A stretch of 64,000 bases of DNA, from assembly GCF_036898465.1 (NCBI RefSeq), contig NZ_JARUMJ010000001.1, positions 7,006,001-7,070,000 of the forward strand, read 5' to 3'. Below the pieces are notes generated by a model that was given only the letters and a program-made list of their open reading frames with translations, was not told the DNA's origin and made no database searches. This document shows positions 7,728 through 16,698 of this stretch, in pieces. The position numbers and the translations under genes are program-made. Every line of letters starts with the position of its first letter. Position 1 is the stretch's first letter. The stretch is from Streptomyces sp. B21-105 (lineage in GTDB: Bacteria > Actinomycetota > Actinomycetes > Streptomycetales > Streptomycetaceae).

Positions 7728-8928
7728 CGGTGCCTCCACGACCCGGCGCCGGCCTGCTCAGCCGGCGGTACCCGAGGAAACCGACCGCGACCGCGACGGC
7801 CCCGGACACCGCCGGAACCCCGTACCCGGCCCGCGCCCCGGCCGCGTCGATGACCCAGCCGGCGACGGAGGAGCCGATCGCGACGCCGATCGCGAGCCCG
7901 GTGCTGATCCAGGTCATGCCCTCGGTCGATCGCGCGCGTGGTACGTGCTCTTCGATGAGGGACATGGTGGTGATCATCGTGGGAGCGATGGCCAGACCCG
8001 CTACGAACAGCGCCACGGCCAGAAACGGCAAGTTTCCGACCAGTAGGAGGGGGATCATACTCACGGCCATCATGAACACGCCCAACAGCCAGCGCCGCTC
8101 CGCCGGACCCTTCGGGCGCAGCAGTCCGAACACGAGCCCCGCCAGGCAGGAACCCGTCGCGTAGAGCGCCAGGACGACGCTGGCGGCCGCCTGGTGACCC
8201 TGCTCGTCGGCGAACGCGACGGTGACCACGTCGACCGCTCCGAAGATCGCGCCGGTCGCCACGAACGTGGCCACCAGAACCCGCAGTCCCGGTGAGCGCA
8301 GCGCCGAGCCCGTGCCCTGCTGCTCGTCGCGCGGGTGCGGCGCCGGCTCGGTGGCCCGCTGGGCGGTCAGCCAGAAGACCCCGACGGCGAGGAAGCAGGC
8401 CGCGAGCAGCGGTCCGGCCTCCGGGAACCAGGCCGTGGACAGACCGATGGAGATGATCGGCCCGAAGATGAAGCACACCTCGTCGACCACGGACTCGAAG
8501 GAGTACGCGGTGTGCAGCTGGGGAGTGCCCCGGTACAGGGAGGCCCAGCGGGCCCGGATCATCGCGCCGAGACTGGGCACCGTGCCGACGCCGGCGGCGC
8601 ACACGAACAGCACCCAGTCGGGCCACTCGAAGCGCGCGGCCGCCAGCAGTCCGGTCGCGGCGCCGAGGGCGACCAGGGTCGCGGGGCGCAGCACCCTGCG
8701 CTGACCGTGGCGGTCCACCAGGCGCGAGATCCGCGGTCCGAAGACCGCGGCCGCCAGCGCGATGGTCGCCGACAGCGCGCCCGCGAGCCCGTAGCGCCCC
8801 GTGAGCTGCGAGACCATCGTGACCACGCCGATGCCCATCATCGACAGCGGCATCCGGCCCACGAACCCGGCGGCGGAGAAGCTCCTGGAGCCGGGGGCGG
8901 CGAACAGGGCGCGGTACGGGCTGGGCAC
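7687..8928 (-). CDS. MFS transporter
   Basis: 413-residue polytopic membrane protein with about 12 hydrophobic segments and a basic cytoplasmic loop RISRLVDRHGQRRVLRP between helices 2 and 3 (the MFS motif A region). The central linker (residues ~195-215, TEPAPHPRDEQQGTG) is hydrophilic, as in other 12-helix MFS proteins. The substrate cannot be read from the sequence; similar Streptomyces proteins are annotated as drug or sugar efflux pumps. It overlaps and precedes the lactone oxidase gene on the same strand, which suggests one transcript, and perhaps export or import of a compound connected with that oxidase. Confidence 0.85.
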   Translation of the reverse strand: MPSPYRALFAAPGSRSFSAAGFVGRMPLSMMGIGVVTMVSQLTGRYGLAGALSATIALAAAVFGPRISRLVDRHGQRRVLRPATLVALGAATGLLAAARFEWPDWVLFVCAAGVGTVPSLGAMIRARWASLYRGTPQLHTAYSFESVVDEVCFIFGPIISIGLSTAWFPEAGPLLAACFLAVGVFWLTAQRATEPAPHPRDEQQGTGSALRSPGLRVLVATFVATGAIFGAVDVVTVAFADEQGHQAAASVVLALYATGSCLAGLVFGLLRPKGPAERRWLLGVFMMAVSMIPLLLVGNLPFLAVALFVAGLAIAPTMITTMSLIEEHVPRARSTEGMTWISTGLAIGVAIGSSVAGWVIDAAGARAGYGVPAVSGAVAVAVGFLGYRRLSRPAPGRGGTVEQHSEREERRLA

Positions 8929-9160
8929 GAGGGTCTCCGGGAGGTCCGGTCACGCGCGTGTGCGAGGCCGGCGCGGCGTGAGGGAGGCGGCCCGGCAGGG
9001 ACTCGGCGGACGTGCGGGTCCCGGCGGAACCGGTAAGGCGTGAAGCAGCTCATACAGCTGACGAACTTAGGCAACCCTAATGCATCCCGGCGGACGGCCG
9101 TGCTCCCGTCCGGCACCCCGCCCTGCCGCGGCTGTCGGAGGCGGGTGGCAGGATCGACCC

Positions 9161-10288
9161 ATGCGAGACGCGCGAGACGCCACCCCCTACGACGCCCTGC
9201 TCCTGCTCTCCTTCGGCGGCCCCGAAGGACCGGACGACGTGGTTCCGTTCCTGGAGAACGTGACGCGCGGGCGCGGCATCCCCAAGGAACGCCTCAAGGA
9301 GGTCGGGCAGCACTACTTCCTGTTCGGCGGGGTCAGCCCCATCAACGACCAGAACCGCGCCCTCCTGGACGCCCTGCGCAAGGACTTCGCCGAGCACGGC
9401 CTGGACCTGCCGGTCTACTGGGGCAACCGCAACTGGGCCCCGTACCTCACGGACACCCTGCGCAAGATGGTCGCCGACGGCCGCCGGCGCGTTCTCGTCC
9501 TCGCCACCAGCGCCTACGCCTCGTACTCCGGCTGCCGTCAGTACCGCGAGAACCTGGCCGACGCGCTGGCCACCCTGGAGGCCGAGGGCCTGGAGCCGCC
9601 CCGGGTCGACAAGCTGCGCCACTACTTCAACCACCCCGGTTTCGTGGAGCCCATGATCGACGGCGTTCTGCGGTCGCTGGCCGACCTCCCCGAGGACGTC
9701 CGGGACGGCGCGCACCTCGCCTTCTCGACCCACTCGATCCCGATCGCCGCCGCCGACTCCTCCGGCCCGGCCGACGAGCACGGCGACGGCGGCGCGTACG
9801 TGAAGCAGCACCTGGACACCGCCCGGCTCGTCGCGGACGCCGTCCGTGAGCGGACCGGCGTGGACCATCCCTGGCAGCTCGTCTACCAGTCCCGCTCCGG
9901 CGCCCCGCACGTCCCCTGGCTGGAGCCCGACATCTGCGACCACCTCGAGGAACGGCACGCGGCCGGCGTCCCGGCGGTAGTGATGGCCCCGATCGGCTTC
10001 GTCTCCGACCACATGGAGGTCCTCTACGACCTCGACACGGAGGCCACGGCCAAGGCGCGGGAGCTCGGCCTGCCGGTGCGCCGCTCGGCCACCGTGGGCG
10101 CCGACCCGCGCTTCGCCGCCGCGATCCGCGAGCTCGTCCTGGAACGCGCCGCGGCCCAGAGCGGCCTCGAGGTCACCCGGTGCGCCCTGGGCGCGCTGCG
10201 GGCGAGCCACGACCTGTGCCCGGTCGGCTGCTGCCCCGCCCGCGCCCCCAAGCCCGCCGCCGCGGGCGCCGACAGCCCCTACGCGTGA
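9161..10288 (+). CDS. hemH: Ferrochelatase (actinobacterial coproporphyrin-type)
   Basis: 375-residue enzyme that inserts ferrous iron into a porphyrin in haem biosynthesis. Actinobacterial members are known to use coproporphyrin III and are also called CpfC. The N-terminus has [22 protein letters not shown]. The active-site histidine is in [12 protein letters not shown] (residues ~188-199), and the conserved glutamate lies near [16 protein letters not shown]. The C-terminus carries [18 protein letters not shown], whose cysteines together with an internal one fit the [2Fe-2S] ligands of actinobacterial enzymes. The ATG at 9161 has AGGA upstream. The next gene starts nine bases after the stop, so the two probably share a transcript. 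Confidence 0.93.
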   Translation: MRDARDATPYDALLLLSFGGPEGPDDVVPFLENVTRGRGIPKERLKEVGQHYFLFGGVSPINDQNRALLDALRKDFAEHGLDLPVYWGNRNWAPYLTDTLRKMVADGRRRVLVLATSAYASYSGCRQYRENLADALATLEAEGLEPPRVDKLRHYFNHPGFVEPMIDGVLRSLADLPEDVRDGAHLAFSTHSIPIAAADSSGPADEHGDGGAYVKQHLDTARLVADAVRERTGVDHPWQLVYQSRSGAPHVPWLEPDICDHLEERHAAGVPAVVMAPIGFVSDHMEVLYDLDTEATAKARELGLPVRRSATVGADPRFAAAIRELVLERAAAQSGLEVTRCALGALRASHDLCPVGCCPARAPKPAAAGADSPYA

Positions 10289-10296
10289 GGAACGGC

Positions 10297-11112
10297 GTGA
10301 CCGACCCCCTGCACACGGAACTGCTCCGACTCGCCGAGGAGGCCGCCCGCCGCGCCGGTGAGCTGCTGCGCGACGGACGTCCGGCCGACCTCACGGTCGC
10401 CGCCACCAAGTCGAGCCCGATCGACGTCGTCACCGAGATGGACATCGCGGCCGAGAAACTGATCACCTCGCTGATCGCCGAACACCGCCCCGACGACGGC
10501 CTCCTCGGCGAGGAGGGCGCCTCCCACGCGGGCAGCAGCGGCGTCCGCTGGGTGATCGACCCTCTCGACGGCACCGTGAACTACCTGTACGGCCTCCCCA
10601 CCTGGGCCGTCTCCATCGCGGCCGAGCAGGACGGCGAGACCGTCGTCGGGGTCGTCGCGACACCCCTGCGCGGCGAGACGTACCGCGCGGTGCGCGGCGG
10701 CGGGGCCTGGGCGACCGATGCCCGCGGGCACGAGCGGGCCCTGTCCTGCCGACAGGCGGCGCCCCTGGACCAGGCGCTGGTCTCCACCGGCTTCAACTAC
10801 GTCACCGACGTCCGCACCCACCAGGCCGCCGTCGCGCAGCGGCTGATCCCGCTGCTGCGCGACATCCGCCGCGGCGGATCGGCGGCCGTGGACCTGTGCG
10901 ACGTGGCCGCCGGCCGCCTCGACGGCTACTTCGAACGCGGCCTGCACCCCTGGGACCTGGCGGCGGGCGACCTGATCGCCCGGGAGGCGGGCGCGCTGAC
11001 CGGTGGACGGCCAGGAGAGCGACCAGGACGCGATCTGACGATCGCGGCCACCCCCGGCGTCTTCGAGCCCCTGCAGCGCCTGCTGGAGGACTTCGGCGCC
11101 TGGCACGACTGA
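10297..11112 (+). CDS. Inositol monophosphatase family protein
   Basis: 271-residue Mg-dependent phosphatase. The metal-binding motifs are complete: GLLGEEGAS (residues ~67-75), WVIDPLDGTVNY (~87-98) and the C-terminal HPWDLAAGDLIAREAGA. The central GSAAVDLCDVAAGRLDGYFE is also conserved. The family hydrolyses myo-inositol-1-phosphate and related sugar phosphates; the exact substrate is not determined. The GTG at 10297 has GAGG six bases upstream and is preferred over the GTG at 10285, which overlaps the hemH stop. It lies directly behind hemH in one transcription unit that ends in the hairpin at 11145-11185. Confidence 0.88.
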   Translation: MTDPLHTELLRLAEEAARRAGELLRDGRPADLTVAATKSSPIDVVTEMDIAAEKLITSLIAEHRPDDGLLGEEGASHAGSSGVRWVIDPLDGTVNYLYGLPTWAVSIAAEQDGETVVGVVATPLRGETYRAVRGGGAWATDARGHERALSCRQAAPLDQALVSTGFNYVTDVRTHQAAVAQRLIPLLRDIRRGGSAAVDLCDVAAGRLDGYFERGLHPWDLAAGDLIAREAGALTGGRPGERPGRDLTIAATPGVFEPLQRLLEDFGAWHD

Positions 11113-11144
11113 GCCGTCGCACGAGCAGGACGAACACGAGCAGG

Positions 11145-11185
11145 ACGAGGGGGCCCCGGCGCTGGATTCGCCGGGGCCCCCTCGT
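11145..11185. terminator. Strong hairpin terminator
   Basis: Perfect 17-bp GC-rich arms (11145-11161 and 11169-11185) with a 7-base loop, between the convergent phosphatase gene and the small minus-strand gene. Confidence 0.85.
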
Positions 11186-11202
11186 CGTGCCGCGAACTGG
11201 CT

Positions 11203-11376
11203 TCAGACGCTTGTCGCGCCGACCTCCACACCGTGGTCGGCGGCGAGGCGGCGCAGGTCGTCGAGCTCGCCCTGCTCCACCTCGGCGAGGAACTCGTCGC
11301 CCTCGTCGCGAGCCCGCGTCAGGTCGGACTCGGTCGCCCTTATGCGCTGCAGAAGTCCTGCGGTGAATGCGTCCAT
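11203..11376 (-). CDS. Small conserved hypothetical protein (57 aa)
   Basis: 57 residues, MDAFTAGLLQRIRATESDL at the start, rich in Arg, Glu and Asp and probably one long helical hairpin (ESDLTRARDEGDEFLAEVEQGELDDLRRLA). There is no membrane segment or signal. GAGGGGG is well spaced before the ATG at 11376, and codon use is typical of the surrounding genes, so I take it as a real gene although longer upstream frames are open. A protein like this is common next to cutRS in Streptomyces as far as I recall. Function is unknown. Confidence 0.7.
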   Translation of the reverse strand: MDAFTAGLLQRIRATESDLTRARDEGDEFLAEVEQGELDDLRRLAADHGVEVGATSV

Positions 11377-11790
11377 GCTGCGCCCCCTCGTCCTGGGTCG
11401 TGGGTCGTTGGCACGGGGGTGTGCCGGTTGGGAAGGGGCGATCACGTCTCTCACAGGTGCCCGGCGCAGCCCCGCCGGGCGGCGACGGTGCCGGACACCC
11501 ACGCCCACTCTGCGGAAGCGGAACGCGCAGTGCCGCATGGTGCTACGGCACATGCAGAGCGTGATCGCGGGGTGTAAAGCCGTCCTCCCCCCGCGCTCTT
11601 CCACGGAAACCTCGACCCGACGAGAAAATCTCGCATTCCCGGGCCTCACACCCGCTCTTCATCTGGCGCCCACCGCCTTACCGCCGACTTATGGCCGAAA
11701 AGGGCAGGATGGAAGCCCACACCCGCCGGAACCCCTGCCCGCGTGCGCTCGAGTGGCGCTACGCGGGTGGACACAGGAAGGACAAGCGAC

Positions 11791-12444
11791 GTGCGCGTAC
11801 TCGTCGTCGAGGACGAGCAGCTGCTCGCCGATGCGGTGGCCACCGGACTGCGCCGGGAGGCCATGGCCGTCGACGTCGTGTACGACGGTGCGGCCGCCCT
11901 CGAGCGCATCGGCGTCAACGACTACGACGTGGTCGTCCTCGACCGGGACCTCCCCCTCGTGCACGGCGACGACGTCTGCCGCAGGATCGTCGAACTCGGC
12001 ATGCCCACGCGCGTGCTGATGCTCACGGCCTCCGGCGACGTCAGCGACCGCGTCGAGGGACTGGAGATCGGCGCCGACGACTATCTGCCCAAGCCCTTCG
12101 CCTTCAGCGAGCTGATCGCGCGCGTGCGCGCCCTCGGCCGGCGCACCAGCGTGCCGCTGCCGCCCGTCCTGGAGCGGGCCGGCATCAAGCTCGACCCCAA
12201 CCGCCGCGAGGTCTTCCGCGACGGCAAGGAGGTCCAGCTCGCGCCCAAGGAGTTCGCCGTCCTCGAGGTGCTGATGCGCAGCGAGGGGGCGGTGGTGTCC
12301 GCGGAGCAGCTCCTCGAAAAGGCCTGGGACGAGAACACCGACCCGTTCACCAACGTCGTACGCGTGACCGTCATGACGCTGCGCCGCAAGCTGGGCGAAC
12401 CTCCGGTGATCGTCACCGTTCCCGGTTCCGGCTACCGGATCTGA
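11791..12444 (+). CDS. cutR: OmpR-family response regulator CutR
   Basis: 217-residue DNA-binding response regulator. The receiver domain has the acidic pair in VVEDEQLLAD, the phospho-acceptor aspartate in VVVLDRDLPLVHGDDV (~residue 51), the switch threonine in VLMLTASG and the lysine in ADDYLPKPFAF. The C-terminal winged helix runs from LAPKEFAVLEVL to VTVPGSGYRI. The sequence matches CutR as I remember it from S. lividans and S. coelicolor. The GTG at 11791 follows GGAAGGAC. The kinase gene begins six bases after the stop. CutRS has been linked to control of secondary metabolism and, more recently, to envelope or secreted-protein stress. Confidence 0.92.
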   Translation: MRVLVVEDEQLLADAVATGLRREAMAVDVVYDGAAALERIGVNDYDVVVLDRDLPLVHGDDVCRRIVELGMPTRVLMLTASGDVSDRVEGLEIGADDYLPKPFAFSELIARVRALGRRTSVPLPPVLERAGIKLDPNRREVFRDGKEVQLAPKEFAVLEVLMRSEGAVVSAEQLLEKAWDENTDPFTNVVRVTVMTLRRKLGEPPVIVTVPGSGYRI

Positions 12445-12450
12445 TCCGCC

Positions 12451-13692
12451 ATGGCAACGACCCCCACGCCCGTGCAGGCGCCCCCCAAGCCCACCTGGGA
12501 CCCCAGGAGCCCGCAGACCCCCTTCCCGTGGCTGCGGCCGACCATTCGCATACGCCTCACCCTGCTGTACGGCGGGATGTTCCTGATCGCCGGCATCGTG
12601 CTGCTGTCGATCATCTACCTGCTGGCCGCGCAGGCCCTCCACGAGGGCGGCGGCGGCCAGTCCCTCCAGGTGCGCGGGGTCAGTCTGGACGTCACCAGCG
12701 CGTCCTGTCCCGCGGTGAACAGCGCGCCCGAGGCAGAGATCAACGCGGTGCTCAAGCAGTGCGACGCCATCCAGCGGCAGCAGGCTCTGGACGACCTCCT
12801 CAGCCGCTCCCTGCTGGCCCTCCTCGGCCTCGCCGTCATCGCCTTCGCCTTCGGCTACGCCATGGCCGGACGCGTCCTGTCCCCGCTGGGCCGGATCACG
12901 CGCACCGCGCGCGCGGTGGCGGGCTCCGACCTGTCCCGCCGGATCGAGCTGGACGGACCGGACGACGAACTGAAGGAGCTTGCCGACACCTTCGACGACA
13001 TGCTGGAGCGTCTGCAGCGCGCGTTCACCGCCCAGCAGCGTTTCGTGGGCAACGCCTCGCACGAGCTGCGCACACCGCTCGCGATCAACCGCACCCTGCT
13101 GGAGGTGCACCTCTCCGACCCGGGCGCGCCGCCGGAGCTGCAGCAGCTGGGCAAGACGCTGCTGGCCACCAACGAGCGCAGCGAGCAACTGGTCGAGGGG
13201 CTGCTGCTGCTCGCCCGCAGCGACAACCAGATCGTCGAGCGCAAGCCGGTCGACCTGGCCGAGGTGGCCGAGCAGGCCATCGATCAGGTGCACGGGGAGG
13301 CGGCGGCGAAGGGCGTGCTGATCCGCGGGGAGCAGAAGCCCGCGGTCGTCCAGGGCAACGGCGTCCTGCTGGAGCGGATCGCCCTGAACCTCGTCCAGAA
13401 CGCGGTTCGGTACAACGTTCCCGAGGGCGGGTGGGTCGAGGTGACCACCGAGATCCAGCACGGCCAGGCGGTGCTCGTGGTGTCGAACACCGGGCCGGTC
13501 GTGCCGGCGTATGAGATCGACAATCTGTTCGAGCCTTTCCGCCGGTTGCGCACCGAGCGGACGGGTAGCGACAAGGGGGTCGGGCTGGGTCTTTCCATCG
13601 TGCGGTCCGTGGCCCGGGCGCACGGCGGTCACATCGCGGCTCAGCCGCGCGAGGGAGGAGGGCTTGTGATGCGGGTCACTTTGCCCGTCTGA
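12451..13692 (+). CDS. cutS: Sensor histidine kinase CutS
   Basis: 413-residue membrane kinase, partner of CutR. It has two transmembrane segments (residues ~34-58 and ~113-135) flanking a short extracellular loop with two cysteines ~22 residues apart (SASCPAV and LKQCDAIQ), which could form a disulfide. A HAMP domain follows, then the H-box NASHELRTPLAI (phospho-histidine ~residue 203), the N-box LNLVQNAVRYN, and the G-boxes in GSDKGVGLGLSIV. The two cysteines in the sensor loop make redox or disulfide sensing outside the cell plausible. The ATG at 12451 immediately follows cutR; the pair is one operon. Confidence 0.9.
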   Translation: MATTPTPVQAPPKPTWDPRSPQTPFPWLRPTIRIRLTLLYGGMFLIAGIVLLSIIYLLAAQALHEGGGGQSLQVRGVSLDVTSASCPAVNSAPEAEINAVLKQCDAIQRQQALDDLLSRSLLALLGLAVIAFAFGYAMAGRVLSPLGRITRTARAVAGSDLSRRIELDGPDDELKELADTFDDMLERLQRAFTAQQRFVGNASHELRTPLAINRTLLEVHLSDPGAPPELQQLGKTLLATNERSEQLVEGLLLLARSDNQIVERKPVDLAEVAEQAIDQVHGEAAAKGVLIRGEQKPAVVQGNGVLLERIALNLVQNAVRYNVPEGGWVEVTTEIQHGQAVLVVSNTGPVVPAYEIDNLFEPFRRLRTERTGSDKGVGLGLSIVRSVARAHGGHIAAQPREGGGLVMRVTLPV

Positions 13693-14087
13693 GATCATGA
13701 CCCGACACTCGCGGGCTTGTTCGCTTTGCGCGGAATTTTCCTGGGCCTTCCGGGGCTTACCCGTGTGTGATCGATCACAGGGGCGAATATCCGGCCATCT
13801 ACTCTCCGTGATCATGAATGCCATCATAACGCCCGGAAAATCCGGGTTTTCGGGGGTGCTGATCACGGGAAGTACACGGTGAGACGCCTTTGAAGTGCGG
13901 CATTCGGACCGTGTACGGTCCCGATCGCCATCCCAGCCGATCACTCATGAGGAGTTCGGTTGGGTGTCGATTGAGTAACAGACCTTGATGTGAGGCAAAA
14001 TCTCCGCCTCGAGGCGGGCACAAGTCCGGCCTCTCACGCGTTACGTGCGCTGGAGACACCGCAGACACCCAGAGGGGGAGAGGCGAC
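13693..14087. promoter_or_regulatory. 395-bp regulatory region upstream of the DUF4193 gene
   Basis: No gene fits here. It holds the perfect 14-bp palindrome TGTGATCGATCACA (13766-13779), which contains GTG-N6-CAC and resembles a Crp-type site, although the half-site spacing is two bases shorter than in the classical form. It also has a 9-bp inverted repeat GTACACGGT/ACCGTGTAC (13872-13880, 13908-13916) whose right arm overlaps the -10 of a likely vegetative promoter: TTGAAG, 18 bases, TACGGT (13890-13919). The promoter lies ~170 bases before the ATG at 14088. These readings are by eye. Confidence 0.5.
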
Positions 14088-14384
14088 ATGGCCACCGATT
14101 ACGACACCCCACGCAAGACAGATGACGACGTCGATTCAGACAGCCTTGAGGAGCTGAAGGCACGGCGGAACGACAAGTCCGCCTCGGCGGTCGACGTCGA
14201 CGAGTTCGAGGCGGCGGAGGGCCTTGAGCTGCCCGGCGCAGACCTCTCGAACGAGGAGTTGGCCGTCCGGGTGCTGCCGAAGCAGCAGGACGAGTTCACC
14301 TGCATGAGCTGCTTCCTGGTGCACCACCGCAGCCAGCTGGCCCGCGAGAAGAACGGCCAGCCGATCTGCCGCGACTGCGACTGA
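14088..14384 (+). CDS. DUF4193 zinc-ribbon protein
   Basis: 98-residue acidic protein typical of Actinobacteria (the DUF4193 family, with a mycobacterial counterpart beside dut). The N-terminal two thirds are charged and probably disordered. The C-terminus has two CxxC pairs, CMSC and CRDC, about 20 residues apart with FLVHHRSQLA between them, fitting a small zinc ribbon. GGGAGAGG precedes the ATG. It is transcribed from its own long regulatory region and is followed 13 bases later by the next gene. Its molecular role is unknown. Confidence 0.88.
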   Translation: MATDYDTPRKTDDDVDSDSLEELKARRNDKSASAVDVDEFEAAEGLELPGADLSNEELAVRVLPKQQDEFTCMSCFLVHHRSQLAREKNGQPICRDCD

Positions 14385-14397
14385 GGGCGGGTCGGCC

Positions 14398-15372
14398 GTG
14401 ACTGGCTCGACCCCTCCTCGGAAGCGCCGCTTCCCCTTGCGGGGATCGGACAAGGGGCCCGCGCAGGGCCCTCACGGCGTGCGTGACGACGAGCGAGGCT
14501 CATCCGGTTCGGGAGCGGTCCCGACAGGATCGGCCTCGCTCGAACGTGCGACTGGCCGGGCTGACCTCCCGGCGCCGGCACGGAACACCGCCCCCGTCGC
14601 CAAGCGACGGGCGGCGGTCATCCGGGACAAGGCCACCGGTCTGGCCCGGGAGGGCCTCCACAAGAGCGGAAGCCACGCCAGGGCGGGCCTGGCGCATCTG
14701 GCCGACCGGATCATCGACATCGCCCCGCGGGTCCCCGTACGGGACCTCCGGACGCTTCGCGCACATTTCCCCGGTCTCGGGCCCGAGCAGCTCGCGGACA
14801 AGCTCGTGACGGGCGCGGCGAACGCCACGTCCACAGTGGGGGCGGCCATCGGCGCCGCGGCGATGCTGCCGGTGCCGCCGGCGATGCCGACCGAACTGGC
14901 CGCGGAGATCACCGGGGTCGCCGCGATCGAACTGAAGCTGATCGCCGAACTCCACGAGGTCTACGGCCTGCGGCCGCCGGGCGGTCTCAAGGACCGCAGC
15001 ACCGCCTATCTGCGCTCGTGGTCGGGTGAACGCGGAATCGACGTCAGGAAACCGTCCTCGGTCAACTCCGCCCTCGGCGGCCAGATGAAGCGCGAGCTCC
15101 GTCAGCAGATCATGAAGCGCATGGTCCGCAGCCTGCCGAACCTGATGCCCTTCATGGTGGGCGCCGCGGTCGGCGCGCTCATGAACCGGCGGGACACCAG
15201 AAGGGTGGCCGCAAGGATCCGGGCCGACCTGCGGAAGGCGCAGGTGCCGTGGGACGGGCTGGCGGAACTGCCGGCGCTCGAGGAGCCCGCGGAGCCGCTG
15301 CCGATGGGGGAGATCACCCACAACCCGCTGAACCCCGAGGACCCCGACCACCCCGGCGAACCCGGACGCTGA
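14398..15372 (+). CDS. Conserved hypothetical protein with hydrophobic centre
   Basis: 324-residue protein not assigned to a named family. The first ~75 residues are basic and low-complexity (TPPRKRRFPLRG, PVAKRRAAVIRDK). The middle contains small-residue hydrophobic stretches (GAANATSTVGAAIGAAAML and, near residue 265, PFMVGAAVGALMN) that could insert in or lie along the membrane. The part between, ELAAEITGVAAIELKLIAELHEVYG, is helical and acidic and is reminiscent of EcsC-like proteins. Position between the DUF4193 and dut genes is conserved in Streptomyces as I recall. GTG start with GGGCGGG upstream. Confidence 0.75.
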   Translation: MTGSTPPRKRRFPLRGSDKGPAQGPHGVRDDERGSSGSGAVPTGSASLERATGRADLPAPARNTAPVAKRRAAVIRDKATGLAREGLHKSGSHARAGLAHLADRIIDIAPRVPVRDLRTLRAHFPGLGPEQLADKLVTGAANATSTVGAAIGAAAMLPVPPAMPTELAAEITGVAAIELKLIAELHEVYGLRPPGGLKDRSTAYLRSWSGERGIDVRKPSSVNSALGGQMKRELRQQIMKRMVRSLPNLMPFMVGAAVGALMNRRDTRRVAARIRADLRKAQVPWDGLAELPALEEPAEPLPMGEITHNPLNPEDPDHPGEPGR

Positions 15373-15495
15373 GCCTGCAGACGCCTGCTGACGCCTGCCC
15401 AGGCCGGTGGAGCCCGTTGGGGCCGGGGTGGAGCCCGGTGGGGCCAGGCGGGGCCGGTGGAGCCCGGTGGGCTCCGTCAGGACCGCCGCGTGAGG

Positions 15496-15966
15496 CTACG
15501 CCTGCGCCGCGGCCTCGCGCGCCGACTCGATGGCTCGCGCCAGCCGCTCCGGTTCCCGGGTCGACAGGTACAGGTACGGCGTCGGGTCCTGCGGGTCGGT
15601 GACCTCCACCTTCAGCGCGGTGGGGATGTAGGAGCGCAGCAGCAGGAACGCCCTGGTGTCGGCCTTGTGCGTGCGCCAGGCGCGCGCCTCCTCCGCGTCC
15701 AGGACCTCCGCGTCGCCCAGCGCCGTGACCGGGATCTTCGCCTCGCCCGCGATCAGGGAGTCGCCCACCACGCGGATGCGCGGGGACCCGTAGGAGCTGG
15801 CCACGACGGCCGCGGCCGCGGTGCCGCCGACCAGACCGCCGAGCAGCGGCAGGGTGCCGAAGGGCAGCAGGATCAGAGCCATGGAGACGCCCACGAGGAA
15901 CGAGACGAGCCACCACGAGCGGGGGGCGGTGAGGCGTTCTTCGTACGGGGCGGCGGAGAGCTGCAT
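15496..15966 (-). CDS. DUF3093 membrane protein
   Basis: 156-residue protein with two membrane segments near the N-terminus (WWLVSFLVGVSMALILLPF and LLGGLVGGTAAAAVVASSY), then a soluble domain beginning PRIRVVGDSLIAGEAKIP. The domain contains HKADTRAFLLLRSYIPTALKVEV and ends YLYLSTREPERLARAI. This matches the actinobacterial DUF3093 family, whose function is unknown. The ATG at 15966 is chosen because the family starts with a short hydrophilic stretch (SAAPYEERLTAPRSWW). It is divergent from the thioesterase gene and stands next to dut, as in related genomes. Confidence 0.82.
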   Translation of the reverse strand: MQLSAAPYEERLTAPRSWWLVSFLVGVSMALILLPFGTLPLLGGLVGGTAAAAVVASSYGSPRIRVVGDSLIAGEAKIPVTALGDAEVLDAEEARAWRTHKADTRAFLLLRSYIPTALKVEVTDPQDPTPYLYLSTREPERLARAIESAREAAAQA

Positions 15967-16113
15967 GGAGCCAAGCTTGGCACGGTCCCCGGTGCAGGCC
16001 GGGCACAGGGGGGCCGCGTACAGCCCTGCCGGGCACGCTGCCGGGCAAGGGGCCGGGCAAGGGGCCGGGCACGGTGGCGGCGGGCGTCGGGTGGGCGGGT
16101 AAGGTCTGCGGCT

Positions 16114-16698
16114 GTGAGTGGTACTTCCGCAGCTCTCGAGCCTCCGGCCGGGGCCCAGAAACCCGTCCGGCACCCCGACGCTCCCGCGCCCGGCGAACTG
16201 CTCGGCGCCCACTACGAACACTGTTTCGGATGCGGCGACGGGCAGGCCCATGGTCTGCATCTGCAGGCGCGGGCCGGCGAGGGCGTGACCGTCACCGCCG
16301 AGTTCACCGTGCAGCCGGCCCACCAGGGCGCGCCGGGTCTGGCGCACGGGGGGATTCTGGCGTCCGCGCTGGACGAGACGCTCGGCTCGCTGAACTGGCT
16401 GCTGCGGACGATCGCCGTGACCGGACGGCTGGAGACCGACTTCGTCCGGCCCGTGCCCGTCGGCACCGCGCTGCACCTGGAGGCGGAGGTCACCGCCGTC
16501 GCCCGGCGCAAGATCTACTCGACCGCGACCGGTCGGATCGGCGGCCCCGACGGGCCCGTCGCGGTCCGGGCCGACGCCCTCTTCATCGAGGTCGCCGTCG
16601 AACACTTCGTGGATCACGGCCGCGCGGAGGAGATCCAGGCCGCCATGAGCGACCCGGACCAGGTCCGGCGCGCCCGCGCCTTCGAGGTGAACCCGTGA
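16114..16698 (+). CDS. PaaI-type hotdog-fold thioesterase
   Basis: 194-residue acyl-CoA thioesterase-like protein. The hotdog core has HCFGCGDGQAHGLHL, then HQGAPGLAHGGILASALDETLG (residues ~76-97), which includes the HGG turn and the catalytic Asp/Glu region of the PaaI family, and LETDFVRPVPVGTALHLEAEV. CFGCG is a cysteine pair seen in this subgroup. The substrate is not known. The GTG at 16114 is used. Its stop codon overlaps the GTG of dut (GTGA), so the two genes are translationally coupled. Confidence 0.85.
   Translation: MSGTSAALEPPAGAQKPVRHPDAPAPGELLGAHYEHCFGCGDGQAHGLHLQARAGEGVTVTAEFTVQPAHQGAPGLAHGGILASALDETLGSLNWLLRTIAVTGRLETDFVRPVPVGTALHLEAEVTAVARRKIYSTATGRIGGPDGPVAVRADALFIEVAVEHFVDHGRAEEIQAAMSDPDQVRRARAFEVNP

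Noticed and set aside
11689..13944. 751-codon minus-strand frame opposite cutRS
   Set aside because: The complementary strand encodes CutR and CutS with full motifs; the minus frame has no recognisable domain or ribosome site.
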